A DNA stretch of 64,000 nucleotides from Lumbricus terrestris (taxonomy: Eukaryota; Annelida; Clitellata; Crassiclitellata; Lumbricidae). A model generated the notes under the pieces. The model worked only from the letters and a program-made list of their open reading frames with translations, made no database searches and had not been told where the DNA came from. A program made the translations under genes and the position numbers. Shown here one piece after another: positions 10,493 through 21,800 of this stretch; the stretch's first letter is position 1; each line of letters begins with the position of its first letter. The DNA lies in the NCBI GenBank assembly GCA_949752735.1, contig OX457046.1:36660907-36724906 (forward strand), given 5' to 3'.

Positions 10493-11582
10493 CAGGGGTT
10501 CTCAACCGGTGTGTCGCGACACACTAGTGTGTCGCGAAGCGACCGGCGGTGTGTCGCGTAAAAATGGTGTGTCGCTGGTGTGTCGCGAAGAATTGGTGTG
10601 TCGCGAATTCTCAGCTTATAACCGTCGTTCTTGCATTGCACCGACTTAGGCCTATTCACTTCCGCAGTTTGGCAGGCGTAGGTTGTGAGAATGTAATCGT
10701 AGGACCTTGGCGAGTGCGCCAATTAGAATTTAACCAAGGCTGTTACCTTCGAAAATAATGGGGAAAATATCATAAAGAAATAGAAATTTTGTGAGTCTAA
10801 AATTGACGACGCTGAATGGTTGTATGTGCCGTCGTAGCTATTTGCGTATTTGGAGCGTGACGAAATACCGTATAAGGAAGGTGGACAAAAGTCCAGAGAC
10901 CCAGTAAGTCCCTAAGTGGCCTAAGTTTTTAATAAAAAAAGTTACCTGTAGGTCTGCATTTTCCTATTTTCCGTTACAATAATTCGACGTTATGAAGGGC
11001 GTTTAGTTTCTGTAGTGTTTAGCTCCCCTTATCCCATGTTTTCTTGATTTGCTTAGAGATATTAGAGTGGCTTGTTCTATGGATAATTTATAATATTTCA
11101 GGCTCTTTTTACATAAAGCAGTTTTATATAACTCGTATTATGCTATTTTCATTAGTTAGCCTCATTACCGGGTAAGGACACAAGCTTAGGCTAAAGTCTT
11201 CAGGTTCGTATGGCTAGATTGCTACGCAGTTGTAGACTTCGTGTCGCACTCACAACGTGTGTTGATCCTCATCATAGCCTAGGCCTACTAAGATCCAAAG
11301 AAAATCCAGGAGCAAGAATGCCATTAACTGTCAGGTCAAACAATTTAGGCAGAGTCATAAAACGACGTAGAATCGTAAATTTAAATTAATAGAATTTAAC
11401 TAGAAAGCATTCAGTGTCAACATTTTATTCATTAAAATTTTGTAAAATTTTCAAATTATATAAGCCAAGCTGGCTTAATTTACTTTTTTTAAGCAATATT
11501 CCCATGACGATTGTTTGGTGTGTCGCGGAATTTGTTCGCAAGTTTAGGTGTGTCGCGCCAGAAAAAAGGTTGAGAACCCCTG
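10493..11582. mobile_element. Non-autonomous hAT (Charlie-like ends), perfect TIR and TSD
   Basis: The terminal inverted repeats are CAGGGGTTCTCAACC, perfect over 15 bp. That is the well-known end type of hAT-Charlie elements. The octamer CTCTACAG is duplicated exactly on both sides (10485-10492 and 11583-11590). The word GTGTGTCGCG recurs about five times near the left end and twice near the right end, as expected of subterminal transposase-binding repeats. The 1,090-bp interior has no intact transposase. The element is nested in the 9,279-12,589 element. Confidence 0.93.
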
Positions 11583-12589
11583 CTCTACAGCAATGCTGGT
11601 CTTCAATCAAGAGCATGTGTTCTTCTGAAACACGAGTCTCAGAAACGGTAGATCTTCTCAGCTTGGTGATAGTGGGGATAGTCTTCAATACTCTGATGAC
11701 AAACTCTCGCAGACCTACGAAAACACTGTTTGAGAGATTTGGTATTTGTTCTTCAGGTAGATCTCAAGGCATTGGCACACAAGCCAATGTCCAAAGTCAG
11801 CTCCCTGGAATGACTTGCAACTGTTGAAGCAGCCCATTGCTCACAAGGCAGTAATTTAGACCCCTGCTACAGCAGAAATACACATCTTTTCGACCCATTT
11901 GAGGTACATGAGTGAAATGTTGGTTCACCTGATGTTGATTGATTCGGCTGTTTCAGATGACAGCGAGATTGCAATAGTAAAACGTCCTGGATACGATGAA
12001 CCTCTTCGACATATCAAAGTTTATGTGCAGCAAGTAGCCTACCACTATATAAGAGCTGATTTTTTAAAACTAAAAACACTAAGAAACTCTTCATTCCACT
12101 AGTCTGCACTAGATATTCTTGTAAACTTCCTACAACTACATGATCTACATCCAAGCAGATAGGGAGATAAAAGAAATCGTTCTCTTGGCTTGTCACTGAG
12201 CTGTTGGCCTGAATGTCGTAAATGATGCAGCTGAACGTGGTATCACACTGATCCATTCTTTCCATGAAGAACTTACAAACCAAGAAGAACCAATCAATAC
12301 CTATAGGCCTACTCCAAGGGCTTATGAAACACAGGAGGTAATAGCCAGACTAAAAAAATAAGCAGCCATAGATGGACTTGATAAACAGTACTGGAATCAA
12401 ATACCGATAGATGTGTATTTGCACTGTGTTTAACACAGACCATTAGGTCAAACTTCTGATGCGTTGGGCCAGCAATAAACATTAATGAATTAATTTTTAA
12501 AAAATCATGCATACTTATTTAATGGTACATAACCATTTAAAAGGGTGAGACATGTGAAATTCAAAAAATGTTTTTTAACTGTCACCCTA

Positions 12590-13165
12590 ATGTATATATG
12601 TGTATATATGTATGTATACATATATGTGTATATACATATACATATATATGTATACATGTATAAATGCATATGTATATAATATAAGCATATATATGCACAT
12701 ATACATGTATGTATATATAAATATGTATGTATGCACATATAAGTGTATATACTTATATATATATATATATGCATATATATACATAGAATACATATGTATG
12801 TAGACATGTGTATGTGTATATATATATATATGAATATCATGTGTATATATGTAATATGTATATATACAAGCATTCATTTTATATATATATGTATATATAT
12901 AGATATATATGTATATATGTATTGTATATATATTTACATATGCATACATATATACATATGTGTATATACATACATACCACTGTTCATATGTATATACGAA
13001 TATATGTATATATATTATTATATATACACATACATATAATGTGTGTATATATGTATATATATATATATGTATGGCAAGTTTGTATATGTATGTATACATG
13101 ATATATATTTATATTATACATAAACATAAAAATATATAGACATATACACATATTTATATATCCAT
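12590..13165. repeat. (TATATG/TACATA)n microsatellite, right part
   Basis: This continues the AT-rich array found at 9045-9278: long runs of TATATG, TACATA and (TA)n. All open frames (Tyr, Ile, His, Cys-rich) are repeat-driven. Confidence 0.9.
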
Positions 13166-14412
13166 AAATATATGTTATAGCCCATCCCTGTTGATGTCGA
13201 CTTTTGTCGACAACCGCCCCCAAAGTGATAAAACGAAAGGCGGTTCGAGAATCCAGATTAGTGCGCGAAAACAAGAACGACATAATTAATTTTGATGATG
13301 TGGATATTTTCTCCAAATTCGAAGACAAGGGATTAATTGGAGAACTGTCCGCGTGAATTCAAAACGGCTGTCATCGTCACTTGTTCCTGTTCTTCCAATT
13401 GCCTAATCGTCTTTGTAAGTCTAATCCTAATCATCGCCATGCAGTGTCCATCTGGGACAGGAATTTTAGTGATTGAAACTTAGTCGGGCAGTGTTGCAAT
13501 ATTCACACTCCAGGTAGAGAGCTAAATGTGGTTCGAAAAAGTTGCCGGGTCTGTCTGAAGGTCAGAGGGCGTTAGATAAACCTGTTAGTGTTTAATCTAG
13601 TTCGGTACCCAAAATGAATGTCGGGTCTCAGACGGGGGCAGACCAGGTTCATTTTTAGCTCTGATTCCAGGGTGGTGATAAATTTCTAATAAATTGCGCA
13701 CCAAAATTGTTGGTCCTCAGAGAAAACTCTCCATCCAATTTCGGAGGCGTTGGCGGATTCCATGGGAGAAAATGTTGCCGAGAAATCTGTTTAAACTATC
13801 GCTAATTATAGGCCTACTGTATTACAAGCAGACTATCTACGGATAATTGTTGTAGGCCTACGGCAAATAGGCCTAACATTATTTAGACCTATACCTGAGC
13901 GACCTAGATTAGGTCAATCACAATTAGGTTATGCACTTGTCATGGTGACGGCCGCGTGTTATTCGTTAAGAATCAGAGTTTCCGTGTCATCAGCGTTCGT
14001 GATAAAGAGTCGACCATGTTTAGGCTACGAGCGATGAATCTAAAAGATATTGTTGTGTGTAGAAGTTCAGGTTGAAGTTCAATATGCGACTTCTTTGTTT
14101 CGGACTTTGTGCTTTCAAGTGAATATTCCGATTTAATCTTAGATGATACAAATACTCGCTTTCTATGCCATGCAGTCAAGGGGTGTTGAGCAAGTTTCAC
14201 TCTTCGTTGGGAAGGTTTTAAGACGATTTATGTGCAAAGCATCACGACGAACACATGCCGGTCAGGTTGCCAATAATGCCGTGTTTATTTTACATTCAAC
14301 TCTGACCGCAACTGAAGAATCGCAAAAACGACATCTTTTATTAAGATCTGCACTTTTCGAGAGGCATCAGCTACAGTATTAAGCCTCTTTTAGTTCGTCT
14401 TTCGCTGGCGAT
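13166..14412. other. 5' flank of MPV17L2-A; parts conserved upstream of copy B
   Basis: No exon is recognised. Bases about 13,450-13,530 (containing CTTAGTCGG and CAGTGTTGCAATATT) match bases about 18,110-18,170 upstream of the second MPV17L2 gene. Bases about 14,060-14,120 (containing GCGACTTCTTTGTTTCGGAC) match about 18,536-18,590. The duplication that produced the two genes therefore included at least 0.95 kb of 5' flank. The conserved blocks are candidates for promoter and 5'UTR, but no TATA box at a convincing spacing was identified. Confidence 0.6.
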
Positions 14413-17045
14413 ATGTCGGCCTTTTTGGAGTCGGCTGCTAGACGACTTTTTACTATGCTGTACGGTCCGAAGTACCTGATAGTGACGAACGCCGTCACTT
14501 GCGGAATGTTGATGGCTATCGGTGACGTAACTGTTCAGAAGATTGAGCGGATCGCAAGACCGGAAGAAGGAAAGAAAAGCATCGACTGGTCCCGAACGGG
14601 TAACTAAGTTATTGCATTCAATATGCTGCTCCAGATCCATGAACATTGGCGAGGATAACGACGACGACGACTATGATTAACAGCTCGGATACTGCTTCGG
14701 AGTTTCTTGCCGAAGCGCCAGAGCACTTGCGAGTGAAGGACTTGTTCAAGATCTTTACGCAGCGGCTTGTGGTGGATTCGAGCCTGCAATCCTCCGGCTA
14801 CTATTAAGGCACTGAACCCACCACTATACCACCACGCTCCACAATATCTACATTCATTCATTCATTCATTCATTCATTCATTCATTCATTCAGTGAATTT
14901 ATATATTTATAGCATCTCGTCAAGGGGATTACACATGTGCACACTAATATATATGTAAGACTATTATATAATGTTGTAAAAGTTGGGATCTGATACTACG
15001 TTAATGTTTTGTGTTTCAGGTCGTCTCCTTATTGTTGGAATCGTCATGGGGCTCTGCGGCCACGGCTGGTACACATTTCTTGACATTGTTCTACCGGCTG
15101 CCAGTCCGATTGTAGTGGGGCAGAAAATCCTATTGGATCAGATGCTAGCTGCACCTTTCATGGCCTTTGGTTTCTTCATGGGTGAGTGGACAATTTCTGG
15201 TTAAAATGGTAAAATATAACAATCCTCAAAAAGGCTTTTGGATAATATTATGACCCATGCGTGTCCTTTTAATTGTGCCGGAAGGTGGAAAGGGATATGA
15301 CTGGAATGGCAGTTGCTGATGGTGGGAGAAGATTGTGAAAGTGAAGATCTCGATGGAGATCAGAGAGTATAGGTAAAGACTTATGGGAAGGACAAGGCGA
15401 TAGGTGGAGGGAAAGGTATAAGCCCATTGCTATTGGGTAAGGGGAGAGGCAGGATGCAAAATGGAATTATTCTCAGAAGGGATTTTTAGCAAATCAGCTT
15501 GCAGAAACTGTACAGGAAGATATATACTACTAGTGGAAGTGACGAACACTAAGAGTAGGGCTACGTACGACTAGAAGCTAATTAAGTTATTTGACCAGTG
15601 TTAACTTTTTTAATACTGAAGGCATTTACATGAGTATGATAATGTAAAAATTGTAATTGCCATTTTTCTGTTTATTTATCTGGTTTATTTATTTCAGGTA
15701 CAAATCTTCTTGAACGTGTACCGCTCGATAAAAGCTGGGAAGAGTTTAGAAGCAAGTTCTGGACAGTTTACAAGGTGAGTACTTTTATGTGAACCCACAT
15801 TTATTGATGTCAGAAATTGACGAAAGATCGAAGTTTGAATGTGAATTAATACTATAGAATAATTATTGGGTAACAGGAGAAACAGAAAATGTAGAAAATG
15901 CAGAGTGTAATGTACGAGGTGAACGTTAGCCTACAGTGCTGCTGTTTAAACATGGGGCCAACAATCAGCATGCAATGCCTGGAACTCAGCCACGGCTTGT
16001 CCTTTGGCTGTGCCAGACCCAAGCCTGGAAAAATTAGGAGGGTGACACGTACGTATACTCAACAAAGAACGGTTTGTTGGTTAATTCCAGCCCACCTATG
16101 GTCCAAATGAGCATAGCTGAATATAATTGGTTGTGCATTTTGTTTTTATTATTGATGGTCTTAATTAAGTTTTGTTTTGCTGGTAATTGCAGATGGATTG
16201 GTTGATTTGGCCGGCAGCTCAAGCCGTCGATTTCTTCTTCCTTGCTCCTCAATTTCGTGTTCTTTACGTCTCGTTTATAGCGATCTTCTGGGATTCTTTC
16301 CTCTCTTATATCAAACACAAGGTAAGGGTTCATTGTGGTGTGTTATGGTTACTTGTGTGCAATACTTAAAGCGTATTATAAAGAAGTGCCAGGACATTCG
16401 TCCCTTCTCCATGCTCTGCTGTCCAAATAAGTGGCATGATGGCGTTGAGATTTGAAAACAAGTGCCTGGACGCCGTCCATGACCTTCCAGTCACACTTTA
16501 AGCCCTGCTTGTGTGAATAGTGTGCAGTTTGCACCTTGTGTTTTCATGCAATCGACACTGCTGACCCCAATGAGTTTAATTTTACTATCAAGTATCAATG
16601 CTACTTTGATGCGCAAAGTATTTCTTCCCTGCAAAAAATGCATCACAATGAAATCTAAGCTCTCTATTTCTCGTTGGATTTTTCATATCTGTAAATCTGT
16701 GAGCTTCTCACCTTGTGACTATACAGGGTGGGCCAAAAAAGACCCCCTACGGTTTTTTGCCAATTATATATACCGTATAGGGGGTCTTTTTTGTGCACCC
16801 TGTAGGCCTAGCTACTGCAGATTCGTTTATTTTATGTGACTTTGCACCGCTTTTTAAAAATGTCAGAAATTATACTAGGTCGAGGTGGATGCAAGAAACA
16901 CGTATCTCTGATCTGTAACTGTTTTATGTTAAATTTCAAACTGAAGACTTTGTGTCAATTTGGAAGATTAGTGTCTGACAGAGTCTTGTAATGAACTTTA
17001 TTTCAGAGTCTCGATGAAGACAAGAAAGAAGAACCAAAGATTTAA
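14413..17045 (+). CDS. MPV17L2: MPV17L2-like mitochondrial inner-membrane protein, copy A (5 exons)
   Basis: Exons are 14413-14599, 15020-15181, 15698-15774, 16193-16321 and 17007-17045. All introns are GT..AG, phases join exactly, and the product is 197 aa (human MPV17L2 is about 206). Family hallmarks are present: LIVTN..CG.LMA.GD near residues 25-40, HGWYTFLD, KILLDQMLAAP, KFWTVYK joined to DWLIWPAAQAV, then PQFRVLYV and WDSFLSYIKHK. MPV17/PMP22 proteins span the membrane about four times; human MPV17L2 is known to support mitochondrial ribosome assembly. No cleavable signal is evident. The start ATG is shared with copy B in the same context (CTGGCGATATGTC). The last exon is only 39 bp (SLDEDKKEEPKI). 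A SINE sits in intron 1, and a MITE plus a mariner hairpin in intron 4. Copy B is about 87% identical. Confidence 0.93.
14686..14850 (-). mobile_element. tRNA-derived SINE in intron 1 of MPV17L2-A
   Basis: On the minus strand it has an A-box (TGGTATAGTGG, complement of 14821-14831) and a B-box (GGCTCGAATCC, complement of 14774-14784) at tRNA-like order and spacing. The shared SINE body AAGTCCTTCACTCGCAA and GCGCTTCGGC follows. The 3' LINE-like tail is missing, so the copy is 3'-truncated at its plus-left edge. An (ATTC)n run (14853-14892) abuts it. Confidence 0.85.
16360..16507 (-). mobile_element. MITE, family CAGGGCTTAAAGTGTG, in intron 4 of copy A
   Basis: In reverse orientation it begins CAGGGCTTAAAGTGTGAC, like the element at 8423, and its other end is CAATACTTAAAGCG. 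The octamer CTTGTGTG is duplicated exactly at 16352-16359 and 16508-16515. It is absent from the paralogous intron of copy B, so it inserted after the A/B gene duplication. Confidence 0.88.
16724..16802. mobile_element. 79-bp hairpin MITE with TA target duplication (mariner-type)
   Basis: The left arm CAGGGTGGGCCAAAAAAGAC and its continuation CCCCTA pair with the right arm TAGGGGGTCTTTTTTGTGCA and CCCTG, leaving a short AT-rich loop. TA lies on both sides. Size, near-complete palindromy and the TA target point to a Tc1/mariner-derived MITE. It lies in intron 4 of MPV17L2-A. Confidence 0.85.
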
Positions 17046-18845
17046 TAATATAGGCATAGGCAAATAATTCTGCATTTTTGTAGTCATTCCAGTATTGATA
17101 TCTTTTATGCTGAAGAATTCTCTTCGATGTCACATTTTGACCGACGACGAGTATATAGGCCTATAGTGCCTTCAAATTGTCTAGTAAAATAATGCCACTA
17201 TATTTGTCACGTCTGTAGCGAGGGCAGTAATAGGCTAATTAATTATGGCACTGCCAATGCCTTTATGTAGGCCTACCTCGACACTTTTTGTTGTCTTGTT
17301 TTAAATACTCGCTATATCCATGGTAGGCCTAGAACATAACGTGGGCACACATCAGAGGGAGAAGCGCGGTAGACCCTTAATTAAGTCCTGTTCTAACGTA
17401 AAGCCTGTCGAATTTTTGCGATTGTCGGTATAGCCTACACACAAAAGAGACATAATTATAGCGTAGGCCTATACATTTTCTTAAACTAGGGCATTTTAAC
17501 GCATCTTAATCGCCCCATTTTCACCGTGAAACTGTGAAACAAGACAGCTATAATAGTGTCTCTGTCGTAGGCTAAATAATTTCTACAGTTCCACCGATAC
17601 GAAAATAAAGCACCATCATCGACCAAGATCAGCTTTATTTTTTGCAGTTGCGTGCCAACACGAAAATAGGCTACGTCTTATAAGCTTAATTAATTATCAT
17701 GTCGATCAATTATTGTGCAAAAAAAAACAAGTAAAATATTTCTATGTGGAATCGAGGAAACAACAATCGTCGATCGACTCGACTTGGCAAAACTAGCGAT
17801 TGACTCGACTTAGCCTACAAGTCGATCGAGTCGATGATTTTTTCGATCGACTCGACTTGGCTGAGTTAATTAGATCGACTCGATCGATCAACTCGATCGA
17901 TTGAGTCGTGGACTTAGCTTGTTACATGTTTAACGATACTAGCTGCCATATCTAAGATTATTGGTGTCGCCCTCCTTCTTCATCCAGGCTTGGGACTGGC
18001 ACTGGCAGAGAACAACCAGTGGCGGAGTTGAGTCTATATTAAGGTCTTTAGCATACGTACTCGACGTCGCTATTGTCGTCGTAGTTGTCGCTATTGTGTC
18101 CAACGGGGCAGGAATATTAGTCTTCGAAACTTAGTCGGACAGTGTTGCAATATTTACATTCCAGGACGGTGGTAAATTCTGTGAAATTGCGCACCAAAAA
18201 ATTGATGATCCTCATTCCTCAGAGAATAGTCTATGAAATTTCAAAGGCGTGGGCGGATTCCATAATATAAGAAAAATGTTGCCGAGAAACAATGCTGCAT
18301 TGCAAGTATTCGACGAATATTGTTTCACAGCTCGAAAGCGAATAACATTAATGTTACTTATGCGACCCAGATTAGTTGGCTACTTATAGTTAATGTCAAT
18401 GAACTATGTAGTCTATTATGGTGGCGCTTATGTTATTATTCAGTTGAGAAATCCGAGTTGTCTGCGTTCGTGAAAAAGAGTCGACCATGTTTACAAGCAA
18501 AGAATCTATATATATATATAAATAGTTGCGCGTAGAAGTTCAATAGCGACTTCTTTGTTTCGGACTTTGTGCTTCAAAGTTGATCTTCCGATTTATTGTT
18601 AGATTATTACAAGTACTATCGATTGATTGCCAGTCGAGGGTCATTGAGCAAGTTTTATTTCAATCGGAAGGTTTTAATTCGAGTTATTATGTGTCAATGC
18701 TATCAGGATGAAAGCATGACTGTCACGTTGCAACTACCGTGTTTATTTTGCGTTCAACTCTGACCGCCATAGAAAAATTGCAAAAATCTTCCATTAAAAT
18801 CTGTACTTTTAAATAGTGTAGTTTACTTCTGTTATCGCTGGCGAT
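17046..18845. other. Intergenic region between MPV17L2-A and B
   Basis: It holds the presumed 3'UTR of copy A (an AATAAA occurs near 17,603), several TAGGCCTA palindromes, and a cluster of TCGATCGACTCGA words at 17,765-17,910. The 5' flank of copy B follows, with blocks at 18,110-18,170 and 18,536-18,590 conserved with copy A. No exon was recognised. Confidence 0.6.
17765..17910. repeat. Cluster of TCGATCGACTCGA palindromic words
   Basis: About 145 bp is packed with overlapping TCGATCGA, GACTCGA and TCGACTCGACT words on both strands, separated by short T- or A-rich spacers. It is locally CpG-rich in otherwise AT-rich sequence. The array is not a regular tandem repeat. The function is unknown. 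Confidence 0.75.
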
Positions 18846-21800
18846 ATGTCGGCCTTTTTGAGGCCAGCGGTTAGACGACTTTTTAATACGCTGTACGGTC
18901 CGAAGTACCTGATTGTGACGAATACCGTCACCTGCGGAGTATTGATGGCCATCGGTGATGTAACTGTTCAGAAGATCGAGCGGATCACAAGACCAGAAGA
19001 AGGCAAGAAAAGCAACGACTGGTCACGAACGGGTAACTAATTGAATTGATTTTTATTTAAAATAGTTGTAATGTTAGCGAATTCATGGGAGTTTAAAATA
19101 AATAATTATATCACAAATCGTCACCATATGCTGATAATTTCAAGTGAGTTTATGGGAGGACGAATAAAATTATGGCTAGTCGTAGATTGTAATATGTAGA
19201 AGGTGATCAGTCCTTTTCTGAATGCGTTCATCGCCAAGCAGCCCTGATGCAGTCTTAGTATGAAATTGTTGGGGTTTGAACCTCTGACCACTCAGTTGAC
19301 AGTCCAGCATGCTACACCATCAGACACTCTTATTGGATTGTTTCTATAGATTTATATAGTGCCTCTCGGAACGAGCACTAGCACACTTACATCATTAACT
19401 TCGACTAGTATGTTCTTCATGTTCCTCTCATGCAATCTGTCAAATTTTCATTATCGGAACTCATTGATTTTTAAGTACCCTGGCTTTTCCAGGGAATCTG
19501 TTAAGTGCCTGAATTAATTCAGGATTTTCAAATTGCCTACAAATTTCAGACATTTTACAAAATTCTAGGTTATAAAACTTATTTATATACATAATTATAT
19601 ATGTAATTAATTCATATACAATGGTATACATATATTTATGTTTTGTGTTTCAGGTCGTCTCTTTGTCGTTGGGGTCGTGATGGGCCCCTGCAACCACGGC
19701 TGGTACACACTTCTTGATAAATTTCTGCCGGCCGCCAGTCCGATTGTAGTGGGGAAGAAAATTCTTATGGATCAGATCTTAGCTGCACCTTTCATGGCCT
19801 TGGGGTTCTTTATGGGTAAGTGGACAATTTATGTTTAAAATAGTGAACTATATGAATCCTCGAAAGGCCTTTTGATATGATCCATGCTCCATGTACATAG
19901 TAATGATAATGGTAACTTTTTTGAAACTCATGTATAGATATTACTCAGTTCCACCACACGATATAGTATTAGCAGATGATGACACGTTTGACAGGAGTTG
20001 ACTTTAACTGTATGACAGCCTACATGGCTTCAGATCATTTTACTGCCACCCCTAAGGAATTGAAGTGTCTGTTTAATTGGCCAGGAAGGTGGACCTGGAA
20101 AGTGACTCAAGTGGCAGATGCTGAGGGTGGGGAAGAGTATGAGGGATGAGAGGGAAGTACAAGGTGAGAGGAGGGAAACTATTGGGAAGGGCAGAAACGG
20201 AGCAACATTGGAGAATAATTGGCAAATCAGCTTGCAGAAACTGTGAATGGAAAATGCTAATAATAAATAAAGCAGCTCTAGGATACCATTTCACGTGGTG
20301 TGATTTACGGCTACTCATTTCCTGGTCGTAGATTTTGAGCCAGCATGCAAAATCTAGTATTCATTCCAGGTGTTTGCCATGTAGATTTTGCATGCTGGTA
20401 TGTGCGAAAACATGCCAAGGTTTGATAAAGTGTGAAATTTATTCCTGAACAGTTTCAAGAGCTCTCTGGATTTTTAATTGTAAACTTTTCGATATTCAAA
20501 CAACTTGAGCATGGCTGTTTTATTATTACATACATCATACATGGGCTATTGTTACATGCAAACTTGTAAAATGCCACTATCTATGATCAAGCTTCAACAA
20601 ACGATACTGAGCAGTTGTGAGTCAAGAAGTTGCTAAGGTCCATATAAGTTCAAAATAACCACCATCTTGGAAGAGCTGGCTCAAACCAGTAATGTTTAAT
20701 GTCATGATTTCATCTGACTAGAAGCTGATTGTAATTTTAACAATTGATGTTTTTTTGTTACTGAAGGCAGTTACATGACTAAGGTAATGTAAAGTTATAA
20801 TTGCGGAAACATTTATTTTTTAAGGTACAAATCTTCTTGAACGTGTGCCATTCGATAAAAGCTGGGAAGAGTTTAGAGGCAAGTTCTGGACAGTTTACAA
20901 GGTGAGTGTTTCTGAACCCACATTTATTGATGTCGGAAATTGTTGAAAGACTGAAATTTGAATGTTAGGTAATACTTGGATATTGGGGAACAAGGTGCAG
21001 AGTGTAGTTTATGAGGTGAACGTTTTCGATGAGAGCCAATGTTTATTTATTTCAAAAATTGAAGAAAAACGAAATTTTAACGTGAAATATCAGTAAGGTA
21101 TTGCGGAACAAACTGTAAACGAAGAATGATCAAGTGTTGCTGTTTAAACTATAGGGTCACCAATCAGCATGCAATGCTTGGAACTCTGCCACTGCACATC
21201 CTTTGGCAGGGCCAGACCCAGGCCTGGAAAAGGAGGAGGGCGACTGTAATCAGCTTTGTTTATGACACAGTGTTGTTAAACAGCCACAAGCATACAATAC
21301 CAATGGCAAAAAGAACAGTTTGTTCATTAATACAACTCTGGTATTATCCAAATGAACATGGCTGACTGGATAGGCAGTCTTCATTATTAGTTTATTGAAC
21401 ATTTTGTTGCTAGAATGGTCTTAAGTTTTGTTGTGCTGGTTGCAGATGGATTGGTTGATTTGGCCGGCAGCTCAAGCCGTCAATTTCTTCTTCCTTGCTC
21501 CTCAATTTCGTGTTCTTTACGTCTCGTTTATAACGATCTTCTGGGATTCGTTTCTCTCTTACATCAAACACAAGGTAAGGGTTCATTCTGGTGTGTTAAA
21601 GTTACTTCTGATGGTGAGTGGTGGTCAGGCCCGCATTAAGGCTAGTGCGGGCCCGGGTGCTGTGGTAACCTTGCGGACCCTCCTCTCAATCTTCTGTCCG
21701 CCACTGGTCTACCATGGCAAAGTTCTCCCACACGCATGTAATTATACCGTGTTTACTAATGAGTATACACTATGCAGCCAAGGGATACTTTTCCTTTGGT

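Larger units (their letters stand above)
9279..12589. mobile_element. 3.3-kb composite DNA transposon remnant inserted in a microsatellite
   Basis: The left terminus is TAGGGTGACA. The right terminus, reverse-complemented, is TAGGGTGACA too. The octamer ATGTATAT flanks both sides (9271-9278 and 12590-12597). The target is a repeat of similar words, so the TSD alone is weak, but it coincides exactly with matching termini. TAGGG fits the YAGNG terminal consensus of hAT elements. Open pieces inside (9979-10275, and both strands near 11,900-12,280) may be decayed transposase, but I cannot identify it. A SINE, a 154-bp MITE and a 1,090-bp hAT element are nested within it. Confidence 0.7.

Noticed and set aside
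12505..13139. Tyr/Ile-rich frames on both strands
   Set aside because: They are translations of a TATATG microsatellite.
19235..19330. Possible functional tRNA gene on minus
   Set aside because: A- and B-box-like words are present, but no cloverleaf or acceptor stem closes. Kept only as a SINE remnant.
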